A DNA stretch of 64,000 bases from Ceratorhiza oryzae-sativae. Taxonomy: Eukaryota; Basidiomycota; Agaricomycetes; Cantharellales; Ceratobasidiaceae. The notes under the pieces were generated by a model. The model was not told the DNA's origin, made no database searches, and saw nothing but the letters and a program-made list of their open reading frames with translations. How positions within the stretch are numbered: position 1 is the stretch's first letter; each line of letters opens with the position of its first letter. The stretch is taken from NCBI GenBank assembly GCA_030998015.1, contig JARWMV010000234.1, positions 2,046,001 to 2,110,000 on the forward strand, read 5' to 3'. Position numbers and translations under genes: made by a program. Below, in pieces: positions 1 to 11,988 of this stretch.

Positions 1-226
1 CTGATATCATGCGCGAGTTCGCGGGAATCCCCCTTCTTCTTCCTTAGTTCTCTACCTTCGTAGTTGAGCTAAGGTATCGTATTTTCTTTCTTTTCTCATG
101 TATTCTATTCACACTGTACTCTATAGTACGATTTGTATCTTAGGTACAGTATATAGAGTTCTCTACCTTCGTAGTTGAGCTAAGTACGATTTGTATCTTA
201 GCCACGAGAAACCTCCCTGCGTGAGA
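1..226 (+). repeat. 5' LTR of the copia element, partial
   Basis: Its 226 bases align without a visible difference to 4675-4900. The first about 66 bases of the LTR are missing because the window starts inside it. The LTR contains two exact repeated modules. Module A is 27 bp, at 47-73 and 158-184. Module B is 19 bp, at 125-143 and 183-201. The right end reads GTGAGA and is fixed by the adjoining primer-binding site and by the solo LTR's target duplication. Confidence 0.95.
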
Positions 227-238
227 GGTTATGAGCCC
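227..238 (+). other. Primer-binding site, initiator tRNA-Met anticodon-loop type
   Basis: The 12 bases GGTTATGAGCCC start at the first base after the LTR. They are the reverse complement of the conserved anticodon stem-loop of eukaryotic initiator tRNA-Met (GGGCUCAUAACC). This is the half-tRNA priming arrangement known for Drosophila copia and yeast Ty5, not the usual 3'-CCA-end priming. The ATG inside the site (231-233) is also the first codon of Gag. Confidence 0.85.
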
Positions 239-3200
239 CGCAGCCTCTACTAGTACGAAACCAGAGAGCCCCGTCGACCCGGTAACAGTCCCGCCAGCGA
301 TGTCTTCGAGCCACAAGCCGAGCTACTTGAGCAAGAAGTCGCTCGATGTTCCCGCTCTGAAGAGCGACGGATCTAATTACACGGCATGGAAATTTCGTCA
401 GCAAATGGTCCTACGCCTACGAGGCCTAGAGGACATCGTTCTCGGAGTCGAGAAACCCCCGGCTGAACTCACCGATGCCGATGCCAAAGACAAATCAAGG
501 TCGAGCGAATATACTGAATCCCTAGCCGAGTGGCTAAAACGCGATCAAGAGGCTCTCGCCCAGATCGCATTGGCGATGGAAGATGAGGCGCTAGCCGATA
601 TCGTCGAGGCCGAAACATCGCAAGAGGCGTGGACGCGAGTCGTCGAAAGGTGGGAAGGGAAGGGAGCTCAATCGATATCCTTCCTGTACCACCAACTAGT
701 CAATACGAAGATCGAAGAAGATCATGACATTACCGCAGGTATAAATTCCCTCCGTACGATCGCTTCGAAGATGAAAACACTAGGCGAACCGATTAGCGAC
801 TCTATGCTCACTCAAATTATAATGAATGCGTTACCTCCATCGTATGCCGTTGTCAGCACGGTCATCCAGACGTCGAATCAATCGGGTTCAATTACCTCCG
901 ATTTAGTTATAAAGGCCGCATTAGCCGAGGAAGAGCGTCGCAAGAAGGGTCTTGGACTCACCGCGATGTTCACGAGCATTGCCAAGGGCAAAACTGCGAC
1001 GTCGAAGGCCAAGGAACAGCAGTCCAGGCAGAGCCCTAAGACCTGTTCCAATTGCGGCAAGCCCGGACACTTAAGGGCTAAATGCTGGGCGAAAGGAGGT
1101 GGTGCAGAGGGCCAAGGACTGTTCCAAAAGCGGCAGTCGCCGAAAGATAAAGGGAAAGACAAGGAGAAACCCAAATCCGGTGATGCAAAAACAAAAGTCG
1201 AATCAGCGCAGATCGCGACGACATTTGTAGCTACGGACGACGTACCAGAGATACCAATGCTATATGCGTTACCCGTAGTTGATGAAGAAACAGCCGTGCA
1301 TTATTGGCTGTTAGATTCAGGGGCATCTTGTCACATGACCCCTCAGTGCGAATGGTTTTCGACTTACCGGTCCCTTGTACCCCCGGTCCCGGTTCGAGTG
1401 GGTGATGGAACAAAGATATATGCTGTCGGCATTGGCCGAATATTGGTCACGCTTCGTAATCGCAAGGGTCAGGAGACAGACGCATATATGGAATTAGTGC
1501 TCCACGTACCCGATTTGAATGCGAGCCTAATGTCCGTGACCCAGCTCAACGAGCGACAAACAAATGTGCTGTTCCAGAGGGGTATCGGCGCGATCATGAT
1601 TAGTCAAGATGGCCGAGGCGACGAGATAGGATGGGCGAGGCAGTCAGGGCAGCTCTACAAAGTGCAGGCGAAGGTTACACATACCGATTCTACAGCGCAT
1701 ACAGCCTTCGTAGAGGCCGACAATAATAACGCCGATAGTGATTTTCAAGCCCAAGAATTCGTCGCATATACCGCAACTACAGTTGCGCGAGCAGACCTAC
1801 CTACCTGGCACCGCCGATTTGGCCACTTGAACTATCAATATGTGCTAGATATGGTCAGTATGGGCGCGGTTGAAGGTATGGATATAGTAGGAAATCGCTC
1901 TCCTCCCAAGGCGAAATGCGGCCCGTGCCTCCAAGGGAAGCATACACGCACGCCCTTTCCACCGTCCCAATCTCGTACCTCTGAGGTACTCGAGCTTATG
2001 CACAGCGATCTACATGGCCCCTTACCCGTTCAAGCGATCGGAGGATTCCGATATTTCGCCGTAACGATTGATGATAAGTCCTGCAAGATATTCGTGCATT
2101 TATTGCGCAACAAGAGCGATTACGCGGGTCAATTCAAGGACCTCAAAGCGTCAATCGAGAATCTTACGGGAAGGCGAATTAAACACTTACGGACGGATGG
2201 TGGTGGCGAGTACGGGTCAAACGCCTTCGAAGCTTTCTTGCGAGCGGAAGGGATCCAGCACCAAAAGACCGAAGCGGATTCGTCGGCCAGTAATGGTGTA
2301 GCCGAGCGAGCGATACATACCCTAAACGACTGTCAGCGCGCGATGCGATTCGACGTGCATTTACCCAAGAAATATTGGGGTTACGCAATCTTACATGTGG
2401 CTCACCTATGGAACGTAACGCCGAAGAAACGCCTAGATGGCCGAACGCCGAGCGAGGCATTTAGCGGCAAGATCCCAAATGTATCGGGATTACGTACGTT
2501 TGGATGCAAGGCCTGGGCTCGTGTGCCAGACAATATGCGCACGAAACTCCAAGCGCGCTCAATCGAGTGCATATACCTTGGATTCGCCCCTAATAGGAAA
2601 GCGCATGTGCTTGCTCAGCGTGGAACCGGTCGCATAATCACCTCACGTGACGTAGTCTTTGATGAAGGGCTGGACAACCGGCAGCGCGTGGTTATCGAGG
2701 ATCATGATGAGAGTCCTACCGATGACGATGAGGGAAAATCGGATGAATTATCACCCCTTCAGATCGAAATTCATTCACCTATATTATCCAATAAACCACT
2801 CGAATTGTCAGAACCCGCGCATACAACCGATGAACCTATAGTAATACCTTCAGATAGCTCGGATTCGGAGCTCGAAGAGCAAGAGATCATAGCCTTACAG
2901 CCAGATCCGCCGCCAACGCGTCGATCTACACGCGAACAAAGAGCACCTGTACGATACGGAGCACAAGTGGGCGATTTAGCGCATACAGACAGATTAGGAG
3001 ACGAAGAGGCACTTACTGCGATAATGGAATTGCTGCCTCAGACGTTTGAGGAAGCCATGCGTCGCCCAGACGCGAATCTATGGCTTGAAGCGATGACAGA
3101 AGAGCTCAAATCGATCGAGCAGCATGAAGTATGGACGCTCGTGAGCCGTCCTATCGACAAAAATGTCGTTAAATGCCGATGGGTTTTCGACTACAAGCGT

Positions 3201-4562
3201 GGAGCTGATGGCAAGATCGTTCGCTACAAGGCTCGATTAGTTGCGAAGGGCTTTTCTCAGCGCCCTGGAGTCAATTTTGTTGAAATATCATCACCCATCG
3301 CTGCTGCCGATTCATTACGAATGCTCCTAAGCATTGTAGCCGCGCTCAATCTCGAGCTTCTCCAAATCGATGTAAAAACCGCATTTTTGCATGGAGATCT
3401 AGACGAGGAAATTTATATGGAGCAACCTCCAGGCTTTGTCGAAGGCCTGGAATCCGTCTGGAAGCTCAACAAGGCGATTTACGGTCTCAAACAGGCAGCT
3501 CGAGCCTTCTATATGCGTCTCAAGAAAATCCTCGAAGATATAGGATTTAAACGATGCGATACGGATCACTCTGTATTCTGGCTACGCGATGGTGACGAAG
3601 TAGCGATTATACTTAGCCATGTGGACGATATGCTACTTGCTGGATCGTCTACAGAAATCCTCAATAAGGTTAAGGCTAAAATCGCTGAATCACTAGAAAT
3701 CGTCAATCTAGGCGAGGCCAAAATGTTTGTAGGCATCGAAATTGAGCGTGATCGCAGCGCTGGAACACTCAAGATTTCTCAGCGCCGATATATTAACGAT
3801 ATTCTTGCTCGCTTCAATATGTCTGACTGCAAATCATGTGAAACTCCGATGGCCGAATCACCTAATTTACCAAAGCTCGAAACACCATCGATTGATCAGA
3901 ACCGCTACCAGCAGCTCATCGGGTCTCTTATGTATGCTATGATTTCTACCCGACCCGACATCGCATATGCTACTGGTATACTCGCGCAACACGCGATGAA
4001 TCCCGGCGAAGAACACTGGAACTCCGGCAAGCAAGTTCTATGATATCTTAAAGGTACTATGGACTTAGGAATCGTTTATAATCGCTCTCGCGATTTAAAT
4101 TTACTTGGATATGTCGACACTGATTATGCCGGTGATAAGCATACAAGCCGTTCGACTACCGGCTGGGTGTTCTTACATGCCAGTGGCGCCATTGCTTACT
4201 CATCCCGGAAACAGCCGACTATTTCTCTGTCTAGTACCGAAGCCAAGTATGTCGCTGATGCTAGTGCCGGACGCGAACTTTTATGGATTTGCCAATTTTT
4301 ATCCAAACTTGGTTTTCTCTCTGAGGGCACTACTCCCTTATTCTCGGACAACCAGTCTGCTATGGCCCTAGCTAAGAATCCTGTCAATCATCAGACAACG
4401 AAGCATATACGCGTCAAGTATCATTTTATTCGCGAAGTGATCGCCCTTAAGGAACTCGACCTGCAATATGTACCTACCGAGAAACAGGTCGCGGATGCGC
4501 TCACCAAGCCCCTAGGACGCCTCAAGTTTACTCGCTTCGTGTCTGAGATGGGTATGGTTTGA
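231..4562 (+). CDS. Gag-Pol polyprotein of Ty1/copia element, split by an in-frame TGA
   Basis: The first segment (231-4043) encodes 1270 residues and ends at TGA 4041-4043. The same frame then stays open to a stop at 4560-4562. Gag has a CCHC zinc knuckle at residues 272-285. The aspartic protease motif DSGA is at 362-365. The pre-integrase motif WHRRFGH starts at 526. The integrase triad is D593, D656 and E692, giving 35 residues between the last two. The reverse transcriptase YxDD-equivalent VDD is at 1131-1133. The RNase H domain lies mostly after the stop and keeps DTDYAGD, STEAKY and DNQSA motifs. The TGA falls in the block that normally reads VLRYLKGT, so a CGA-to-TGA change is the likely cause. 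No other frame break is seen over 4.3 kb. Confidence 0.93.
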
Positions 4563-4608
4563 TATTTTTTCTTTTATCTGCACATTCACGCATAGGATTG
4601 AGTGGGCG

Positions 4609-4900
4609 TGTTGAATTTACAATCATATGCGTGTATGTATGCGCATATTTGTTTCTGTTTCGTATCCCCCCTCTCTGATATCATGCGCGAGTTCGCGGGA
4701 ATCCCCCTTCTTCTTCCTTAGTTCTCTACCTTCGTAGTTGAGCTAAGGTATCGTATTTTCTTTCTTTTCTCATGTATTCTATTCACACTGTACTCTATAG
4801 TACGATTTGTATCTTAGGTACAGTATATAGAGTTCTCTACCTTCGTAGTTGAGCTAAGTACGATTTGTATCTTAGCCACGAGAAACCTCCCTGCGTGAGA
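4609..4900 (+). repeat. 3' LTR of the copia element
   Basis: This 292-bp LTR begins TGTTGAAT and ends GTGAGA. The boundaries are set by comparison with the solo LTR at 19630-19924 and its TAACG target duplication. The terminal dinucleotides are TG and GA rather than the usual TG and CA. Confidence 0.92.
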
Positions 4901-6486
4901 TTTGCGAGCTTTGTATCAAGATTTGTCATTTGCATTCTTGCATGGGAGCGTTCTTGCTGAACGCTATTGCTCCTGCCGCCACCCATTTTCGTCAGACTAT
5001 CTCCTATGTCTACCTGGGGATTTGGGAAAAGGTCGGGAGGCGGATCACTAAAGGTAGTGGTGAGGTCCACTATGTCATCGGCTCGTTTGGGCGCCGATCT
5101 GTTCGAGGAATACCTGGGAGTTTTCATGAGCGCGTATCCGAATCTCGAGGGATTAGACCTAATAGGTAATGATGCCTATATTGGAGAGTTCCTGGAGTCA
5201 TTCTAGGGGCCCCCTTGACATGTCCCGTGTTTGGGGTGCCTATGGGCCTCTGAGTTTTGGGACTTGGATATCGAAAAGTTGGCCATCTCGGCCAATCCCC
5301 GAAAATCTAGTAAGCACGTGATAATACCCCGCCGTCTGAGTATGCTTCTGAGCACTCACTAGATCCGAAGTAGCAGGGGCTACCGGCGCTATCAGCATCT
5401 GGTTAGCGCTCAGAAGCATACTTAGACCTGTGGAGCTAGTATATGGTAGCTGGATTTCCGGGGTTTGGCCCTGCAAGACCGGACAAGGAGCGGGCAGTCC
5501 CGGCGATCAACCCCGCCAAGATGAATCATACCGCCTACTCTTCCCGGCTCCTAATGGCAAACTTGCGCAGTTGCAAGGTGGTGATTTTTGTGCACGTACG
5601 CCGATGAAGTTGATTTGGCGTCGACATTTTGAGTCACCAGCGCGTTGGTCCTCGTGGATGTGAATGGTATATTCCTGGCTTGGTATGAGTCCCGTGTTTA
5701 ATAGACCCTTTTGAAACTTTCTTGCGCGGGTTATGTTAGTCCGCTAAATGTACACAATAGCCACGTTTTAAGAGCAAGTTCGAATGGCCAGGCCGTCGCC
5801 ACTAGACCAGAAGGGAACACTCCCATCAAAGGCTAACCTTGGCATTCCGAAGATCCTTCGGCTCTGTGACGGCATCATCCCCAGACGCGGCCAAAGGGCA
5901 CGCTAAGCGCCCCGGGGGGGTTGACGTGTCGACCGGTGGAGGGGTGGTGGAGGGGTACCGCTTGGGTCTTGTCTTGTCCGTGTCGGCTCCGTGCAGAAAC
6001 AACGTGTATTGCAACGGCGATCACGTTGCGCTTTACACTGGGCAGGTATTGGTGAGACTATGCGCGCGGTGGTTCTGCGGGCAGAATGTTGCGCAGGCTA
6101 TCTAGTGATGGCTTGGGGTACCCCTATGTGTGCGAGTGTGAAGTGATAGGCCATGGTCCCGAGGTTGTCGGCCTGTTCGCATCAGCACACCGATTTCAAA
6201 TAAATGCCGCTGACATATGCTGAAGTCCAAATGTGCAAGTCGACAACGACACCGAATTTTATGCGCAGTTCCTAGGCTATTCCAGCCGATGGCACCTGAG
6301 ATCAGTGGCTTGTGTTTTCCGATACCGAGTCATGGCGGTTCGCGACTGGAGAACACACAGTGAACGGTTCTCCATCCGCGCGGCATCAAGGACCCTGCCG
6401 AGGACTGATTCAGCAGGAGGGATTCGATGCCCGGCACCACAACAAATGATTCTGCGTCCTCGGTGAATTTCATCCCCCCGTTGTCG
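4901..6486. other. Gene-free interval between the retrotransposon and the ABC transporter
   Basis: Only short, uncharacteristic ORFs occur here. Short open stretches at 4837-5210 on both strands could be a remnant of a gene disrupted by the insertion, but no family is recognisable. The one structured feature is the inverted repeat at 5336-5425. The last about 60 bp before 6540 contain a TATA box and a CT-rich tract that belong to the ABC transporter promoter. Confidence 0.5.
5336..5425. repeat. Long-armed inverted repeat (hairpin or MITE-like remnant)
   Basis: AGTATGCTTCTGAGC at 5339-5353 is matched by its exact reverse complement at 5408-5422. The arms extend to about 18 bp with one mismatch. 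The 54-base loop contains a second small hairpin (GTAGC, AGGG, GCTAC). The whole could fold into a stable stem or be the termini of a tiny non-autonomous element. No target duplication was identified. Confidence 0.55.
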
Positions 6487-6494
6487 TATAAATA
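6487..6494 (+). promoter_or_regulatory. TATA box of the ABC transporter gene
   Basis: TATAAATA lies 46 bp upstream of the start codon at 6540 and is followed by a C/T-rich stretch ending in CAA just before the ATG, which is common in fungal core promoters. Confidence 0.6.
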
Positions 6495-6539
6495 GCTCGA
6501 CGCGCCTTTTGCCGTCTCCTCGTTCCCTCTGCTCAGGCA

Positions 6540-9500
6540 ATGTCGACCGGCCACGGGAAGCAGCATCCAGACTCGACCGCCTTTTCCGATCCTGCGACGG
6601 CCGTCCCCTCTCGAGCACCCTCGGACGTCCTCGAAATGCCCGAGACCGAAAAACCCCACAACGAATCTGCCGGTGTAGACGTTAAACACGCCGAGGCCGA
6701 GTTCAACGCGCTCGCCCGTCGCTTGACCCGCCAGAGCACCCGCAAGGGTGACAGCGATGACATCGAAAAGCAGGAGACATTCGACTTGCTCGATTACCTC
6801 CGCACCACCTCTGGCAAGCAAGACGAGGCGGGTTTCGCCCATAAGCATGTCGGCGTCACGTTCCAAAACCTGCGTGTGATTGGTGCGGGAGGTGTCAAGA
6901 TTTGTAAGTGCACTCACGTATTCTCGGATGCACGCGCTCTTATCGCACTTGATGCTAGATGTTCGAACATTTCCCGATGCCGTGAAAGAGTTCTTCCTCA
7001 TGCCTGTGATCATGGGCATGTCTCTCTTCGGCAAGCAATTCTCGGCACCAAAGACGATCCTGCACTCGTTTGATGGCGCTGTCCCTCCGGGAGAGATGGT
7101 CCTCGTCCTCGGGCGTCCTGGTGCTGGATGTTCCTCCTTCTTGAAAACGATTGCCAATCAGCGTGGAAGCTTTATGAGTGTGGAAGGTGACGTCCAATAT
7201 GCTGGTATTCCTGCTCAGGAATTTGGCAAGCGTTTTGCCGGCGAAGCCGCATACAACATGGAAGGCGAGTGTTCGAAATGCTTCCGATCGTTTCTGTGGC
7301 TCATCCAGCTCGTCTCTCAGATGATATCCACTATCCCATCCTGACCGTTGCCCAGACCCTCAAGTTTGCTTTGGACCTCAAATCCCCTGGACGACTCCTT
7401 CCGGAGCAGACTCGTGATCAGCTTAATGACGAGATTCTCAACGTGCTCCTTTCCATGCTCAATATTACGCATACTCGCGATACTATCGTTGGAAACGAGT
7501 TTTTGCGTGGTGTGTCTGGAGGAGAGCGCAAGCGCGTGTCCATTGCTGAAATGATGGTGAGCCCGATCGAACCGTTTGCTGAGTATATGCTCAATCATTC
7601 CCTAGTCAACTCGTGCCTGCGTCCTCTCCTGGGACAACTCGACTCGTGGTCTCGACGCATCCACCGCACTCGACTATGCCAAGTCCTTGCGCATCATGAC
7701 CGACATCTTCAAGCTCACCACTTTTGTCTCGCTCTACCAAGCCGGCGAGGGCATCTACAACCAATTCGACAAGGTCCTGCTCATCGACGAAGGCCGTCAG
7801 GTTTTCTTTGGTCCTGCCAAGGAAGCACGCCCATACATGCTCTCGCTCGGTTTCCGCGACCTTCCTCGCCAAACGACAGCCGACTACCTCACGGGATGCA
7901 CCGATCCAAACGAACGCAAGTTTGCCGACGAACGATCCGAGTCCGACGTTCCCTCTACTCCCGATGCGCTCGCCGAGGCATATAGGAATAGTCCATACTG
8001 GAGCAACATGGTCGCTGAGCGCGACACAATGCACATGGAGTGGCAAAAAGAGGCAAACGACCCCAACGGCGCTCAGGCTCAGTTCCGCCAGGCGACCAAG
8101 GAGGAGAAGCGCAGGCATGTTTCGAGCAAGGATCCGCATGTCGTTAGCTACTTTAGCATGGTCAAGACGCTCGTGTGGAGGCAGTGGCTGATGCAGATTC
8201 AAGATACCGTGAGTTTATGCTTCGTTCTTGATCGTGTGGAGATTGACAGATTGGATAGTTTTCGATCTGGACAAGCTTTGCAACTTCGATCATTATTAGT
8301 ATTCTTACTGGCACGGTTTTCCTTCGGCTACCTCTCAACTCGGCTGGCGCATTTACTCGCGGTGGTGTTATCTTCTTGGCTCTCTTGTTCAATGCTATTA
8401 GCGCATTCAGCGAACTTGTGAGTGTTATTTTTTCGGCTATGACTGGCTCTAACTGAACGGACAAACAGCCTGCGATGATGATTGGCCGACCCATTCTGTA
8501 CAAGCAACTGTCGTATCGGTTCTATCGTGCAAGCGCTCTGTCTATGGCCCAAACTATTACCGACATTCCGCTCACGTCCATCCGCATATTATTATTTTCG
8601 GTCATCGTCTATTTCATGTGCGGTTTGGAGCGGAGTGCTGGTGCCTTTTTCACATTCTATCTGTTTATGTGAGTTTTACCCGTTTCCGCGCGGGCAAGTG
8701 TCTAAATCTGGCATCTTAGCTACCTTACGTTTTTGGCTATGACTGCATTCTTCCGACTTGTGAGGAGACTTGGTGTTGGGGCGAGGAAATTGCTAATCAC
8801 CTTTAGATCGGTATTATTTGTCAAGGATATGATACGGCTGCGCGACTAGCGGCAGTCATCGTCACCCTCATGGTTCTTTACTCTGGGTATATGATCCCCG
8901 TTTACGCTATGAAGCGATGGCTGTTCTGGCTCTGGTACATGTGAGTCGAAATCACAAGATGACGAATCTCGCGCTAACATTTTCAAATAGAAACCCGGTC
9001 AACTATGGCTTTGCTGCAATGATGGAGAACGAATTTTATCGAATTAACCTGAGCTGCGACGGGTAAGGGATTCCAACATCGACTCGTCCATGGGAAATCC
9101 TGAACGAGCTCCAATTTCAGATCGTACATTATTCCGCACAACGTGGGAGACGTGACGAAATATCCCACCACCCTCGGCCCGAATCAGGTTTGCACTCTTT
9201 TGGGCGCTTCCCCCGGTCAACCAACGGTAGTCGGTGAGTTAATGTCGCATTGGATATGATATTAGATCTGATATTTGTTTAGGTAACGCATACATTGACG
9301 CTTCGTTCACGTACAGAAGAGCGAGCTCTGGCGTAACTTTGGTATTGTCGCTTTGTACTGGGTTGCGTTTGTCATCCTTCAGGTCTTGGCTATGGAAAAG
9401 TTCCAGTGAGTCGAACGACCTTACATTCATTCGACAAGTGTTTATGTTTTGAACAGGCATGGTGCTAACGCTGTTGCGGTCACCATCTTTGCCAAGGAGA

Positions 9501-11705
9501 ATGCCGACACTAAGAGGCGCAACGAGCGCCTTCAGGAGCGCAAGGCTGCTTTCCGCAAGGGCGAAGCCGAGCAAGAGATCGCACTCACCAAATCCAACAA
9601 GGTCTTCACTTGGGAGAATCTCGATTACACTGTCCCTGTTCCCGGTGGTCAGCGGCAGCTGCTCAACAAGGTTTTCGGATACGTCAAGCCTGGCACTCTT
9701 ACTGCGCTCATGGGAGCTTCCGGTGCGGGCAAGACGACACTTTTGGATGTGCTTGCCAACCGCAAGACTATCGGTGTTGTTGGCGGAGATGTTCTTATCG
9801 CCGGTCAACGTACTGGCGTTGCGTTCCAGCGCGGCACGGCATACTGCGAGCAACTTGATGTTCATGAATCCACCGCGACTGTCCGCGAGGCTCTCAGGTT
9901 CTCGGCTTACCTCCGCCAGCCGTACGAGGTGTCAAAGGAGGAAAAGGACAATTATGTCGAAGAGGTCATTCAATTGTTGGAGATGGAGGATATTGCCGAG
10001 TAAGTTTTGGCTTATATATATGCTCGGATCGGGTTATCTAATCTGGATCTGCAGTGCCATGATCGGTATGCCCGGCTTTGGTCTCGGCGTCGAGGCTCGC
10101 AAGCGTGTCACGATCGGTGTCGAGCTCGCTGCCAAGCCCCAACTTCTACTATTCCTCGACGAGCCCACCAGTGGTCTCGATGGCCAGTCTGCGTACAACA
10201 TTGTCCGTTTCCTCAAGAAGCTCGCTGCTGGCGGCCAGGCTATCCTGTGCACAATCCATCAGCCCAATGCCCTCCTATTTGAGCAGTTTGACAATCTGCT
10301 ATTGCTCCAGCGTGGTGGAGAGTGCGTATATTTCGGACCTATTGGCAAGGACAGTCAGCATCTCGTCAAGTACCTCGGTGACCGGGGTGCAGTTTGCCCT
10401 CCTGATGCGAACCCTGCGGAATACGTACTCGAGGCAATCGGTGCTGGCTCTCGTGAGCGTGTTGGGCCGACCGACTGGGCCGAACTGTGGCGCGAGAGCG
10501 ACAACTTTGCTCGTATCAAGCAGGAAATCACGCATATCAAGCAAGAAGCTGCAAAGCAGCCTGCCGAGGTTGACCCAAAGGCGAACGATGAATACGCCAC
10601 GCCATTCATCTACCAGCTCAAGGTCGTCTCGGAGCGTACTCTTACCGCGTTCTGGCGCCAACCGGATTATGGGTTCACCCGTCTCTTTACTCACGGAGCG
10701 ATTGCACTCCTGACGAGTTTGACGTTTTTGCAACTCGGCAATTCGACTCAGGAGCTCCAGTATCGTGTGTTTTCGATTTTCATGGCAACGATCATGCCGG
10801 CGATTATCATTTCCCAAGTCGAGCCCATGTTCATTCTTGCGCGTATGACCTTTATTCGCGAGTCTTCGTCGCGCATGTATTCGCAGATCGCATTCGCTTT
10901 GGGTCAGTTGATGGCTGAGATGCCTTATTCGTAAGTGATTGCCTCTAAGACATCGAGTTTTGTGACTGATCGATGATATTAGGGTTTTATGCGCCGTGGT
11001 TTACTTTTTGCTCTTTTATTTCCCGGCTGGTTTCCAGAGCGCGCCTAGTCGTGCTGGGTACCAGTTCTTCTTGTTCCTGATCACTGAGGTACGTTTTTTC
11101 TTGCTCGCCATTCCCATCCTCCTCACATAGTTTTCCAGATTTTCGCCGTCACTCTAGGTCAGATGATTGGTGCATTGACGCCCACTATCACCATCGCGGC
11201 TCTTCTCAACCCATTCATCCTCGTGACGTTCTCCCTGTTCTGCGGCGTCATGATTCCAAAGGACTCGCTGCCAAAGTTCTGGCGCGTGTGGATGTACCAA
11301 CTCGATCCGTTCACGCGTCTCATCTCGGGTATGGTCTCGACGGAATTGCACGGGCTCAAGATTACGTGCACCGACCTCGAGTTTGCGCGGTTCCAGCCTC
11401 CATCGGGCCAGACCTGTGTGCAGTGGGCCGGAGACTTTGTGAATGCCAGCGTTGGGTATCTGGACAACCCAGAGCAACCTCGGATTGTAAGTTCTGTTCA
11501 TAATCGGAGGAGCGTACGGCTTATTGACTGTCTGTTCGGTGCAGGCCGTTACTGTCCTTATGCTTATGGCGATGATTTCTATAACGGTCTCGGTATTTCG
11601 TTTGACACCCGCTGGAGAGATCTCGGAATCATGATTGCATTCACCGTGTTCAACACGATCGTGACGTTGATTGCTTCCAAGGCATTCAAGTTTGCGAAGC
11701 GGTAG
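6540..11705 (+). CDS. PDR-type (ABCG) multidrug ABC transporter, 16 exons
   Basis: This full-size pleiotropic-drug-resistance transporter has the order NBD1-TMD1-NBD2-TMD2 and about 1,490 residues, and should pump xenobiotics across the plasma membrane. NBD1 has Walker [10 protein letters not shown] (Cys replacing the usual Lys, a PDR hallmark), signature VSGGERKR and Walker [15 protein letters not shown]2 has GASGAGKTT, a degenerate signature GVEARKR and [12 protein letters not shown]. Exons: 6540-6903, 6959-7264, 7321-7556, 7606-8208, 8259-8417, 8469-8668, 8720-8759, 8807-8940, 8991-9062, 9121-9233, 9283-9405, 9457-9999, 10055-10930, 10983-11088, 11139-11486, 11545-11705. Intron 2 is GC-AG. 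Two places do not stay in frame: 9312-9317, where one base seems missing between conserved blocks, and the last splice, where donor GTAAGT at 11487 leaves the C-terminus one base out. Retaining that last intron would keep the frame. Confidence 0.9.
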
Positions 11706-11988
11706 ATGTTTTGCTCTGTTGTCATTTTTTCGTAGAGTCTATTTCGGTGTTTTATGGTAGTCATTCGGAGTAATGTTATATCGTAGCTCGGCCTCCGAGC
11801 ATATTTCTCTTATCGTGTGTCTGAGCGAGAGGATAGCCGCAAATTGGTTGTTTATTCAAGGAGGTGTGCTTCAAGCTCATCCATATGGCAAATTACATAC
11901 TTTGTAACACCGACAGTCGAGCCGATCCTCCAACAATGAAACGTGAGTACTGGAGAAGACAAAGCATTCGGTTGATCAGAAACCCTGG

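Larger units (their letters stand above)
1..4900 (+). mobile_element. Ty1/copia LTR retrotransposon (5' end cut by window edge)
   Basis: The element has direct LTRs flanking a single long ORF in the order Gag, protease, integrase, reverse transcriptase, RNase H, which is the Ty1/copia (Pseudoviridae-type) order. The visible part of the 5' LTR (1-226) matches 4675-4900 of the 3' LTR base for base by eye, so the insertion is recent. A primer-binding site directly follows the 5' LTR. The bases before the 3' LTR (about 4594-4608) are only weakly purine-rich. The 5' end and its target duplication lie outside the window; the 3' flank begins with TTTGC. One in-frame TGA at 4041 splits the polyprotein, so this copy is probably non-autonomous unless the stop is read through. 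Confidence 0.95.

Noticed and set aside
9300..9330. Programmed ribosomal frameshift in the ABC transporter
   Set aside because: No slippery heptamer or downstream structure is apparent, and similar breaks occur in many unrelated genes, so missing bases are simpler.
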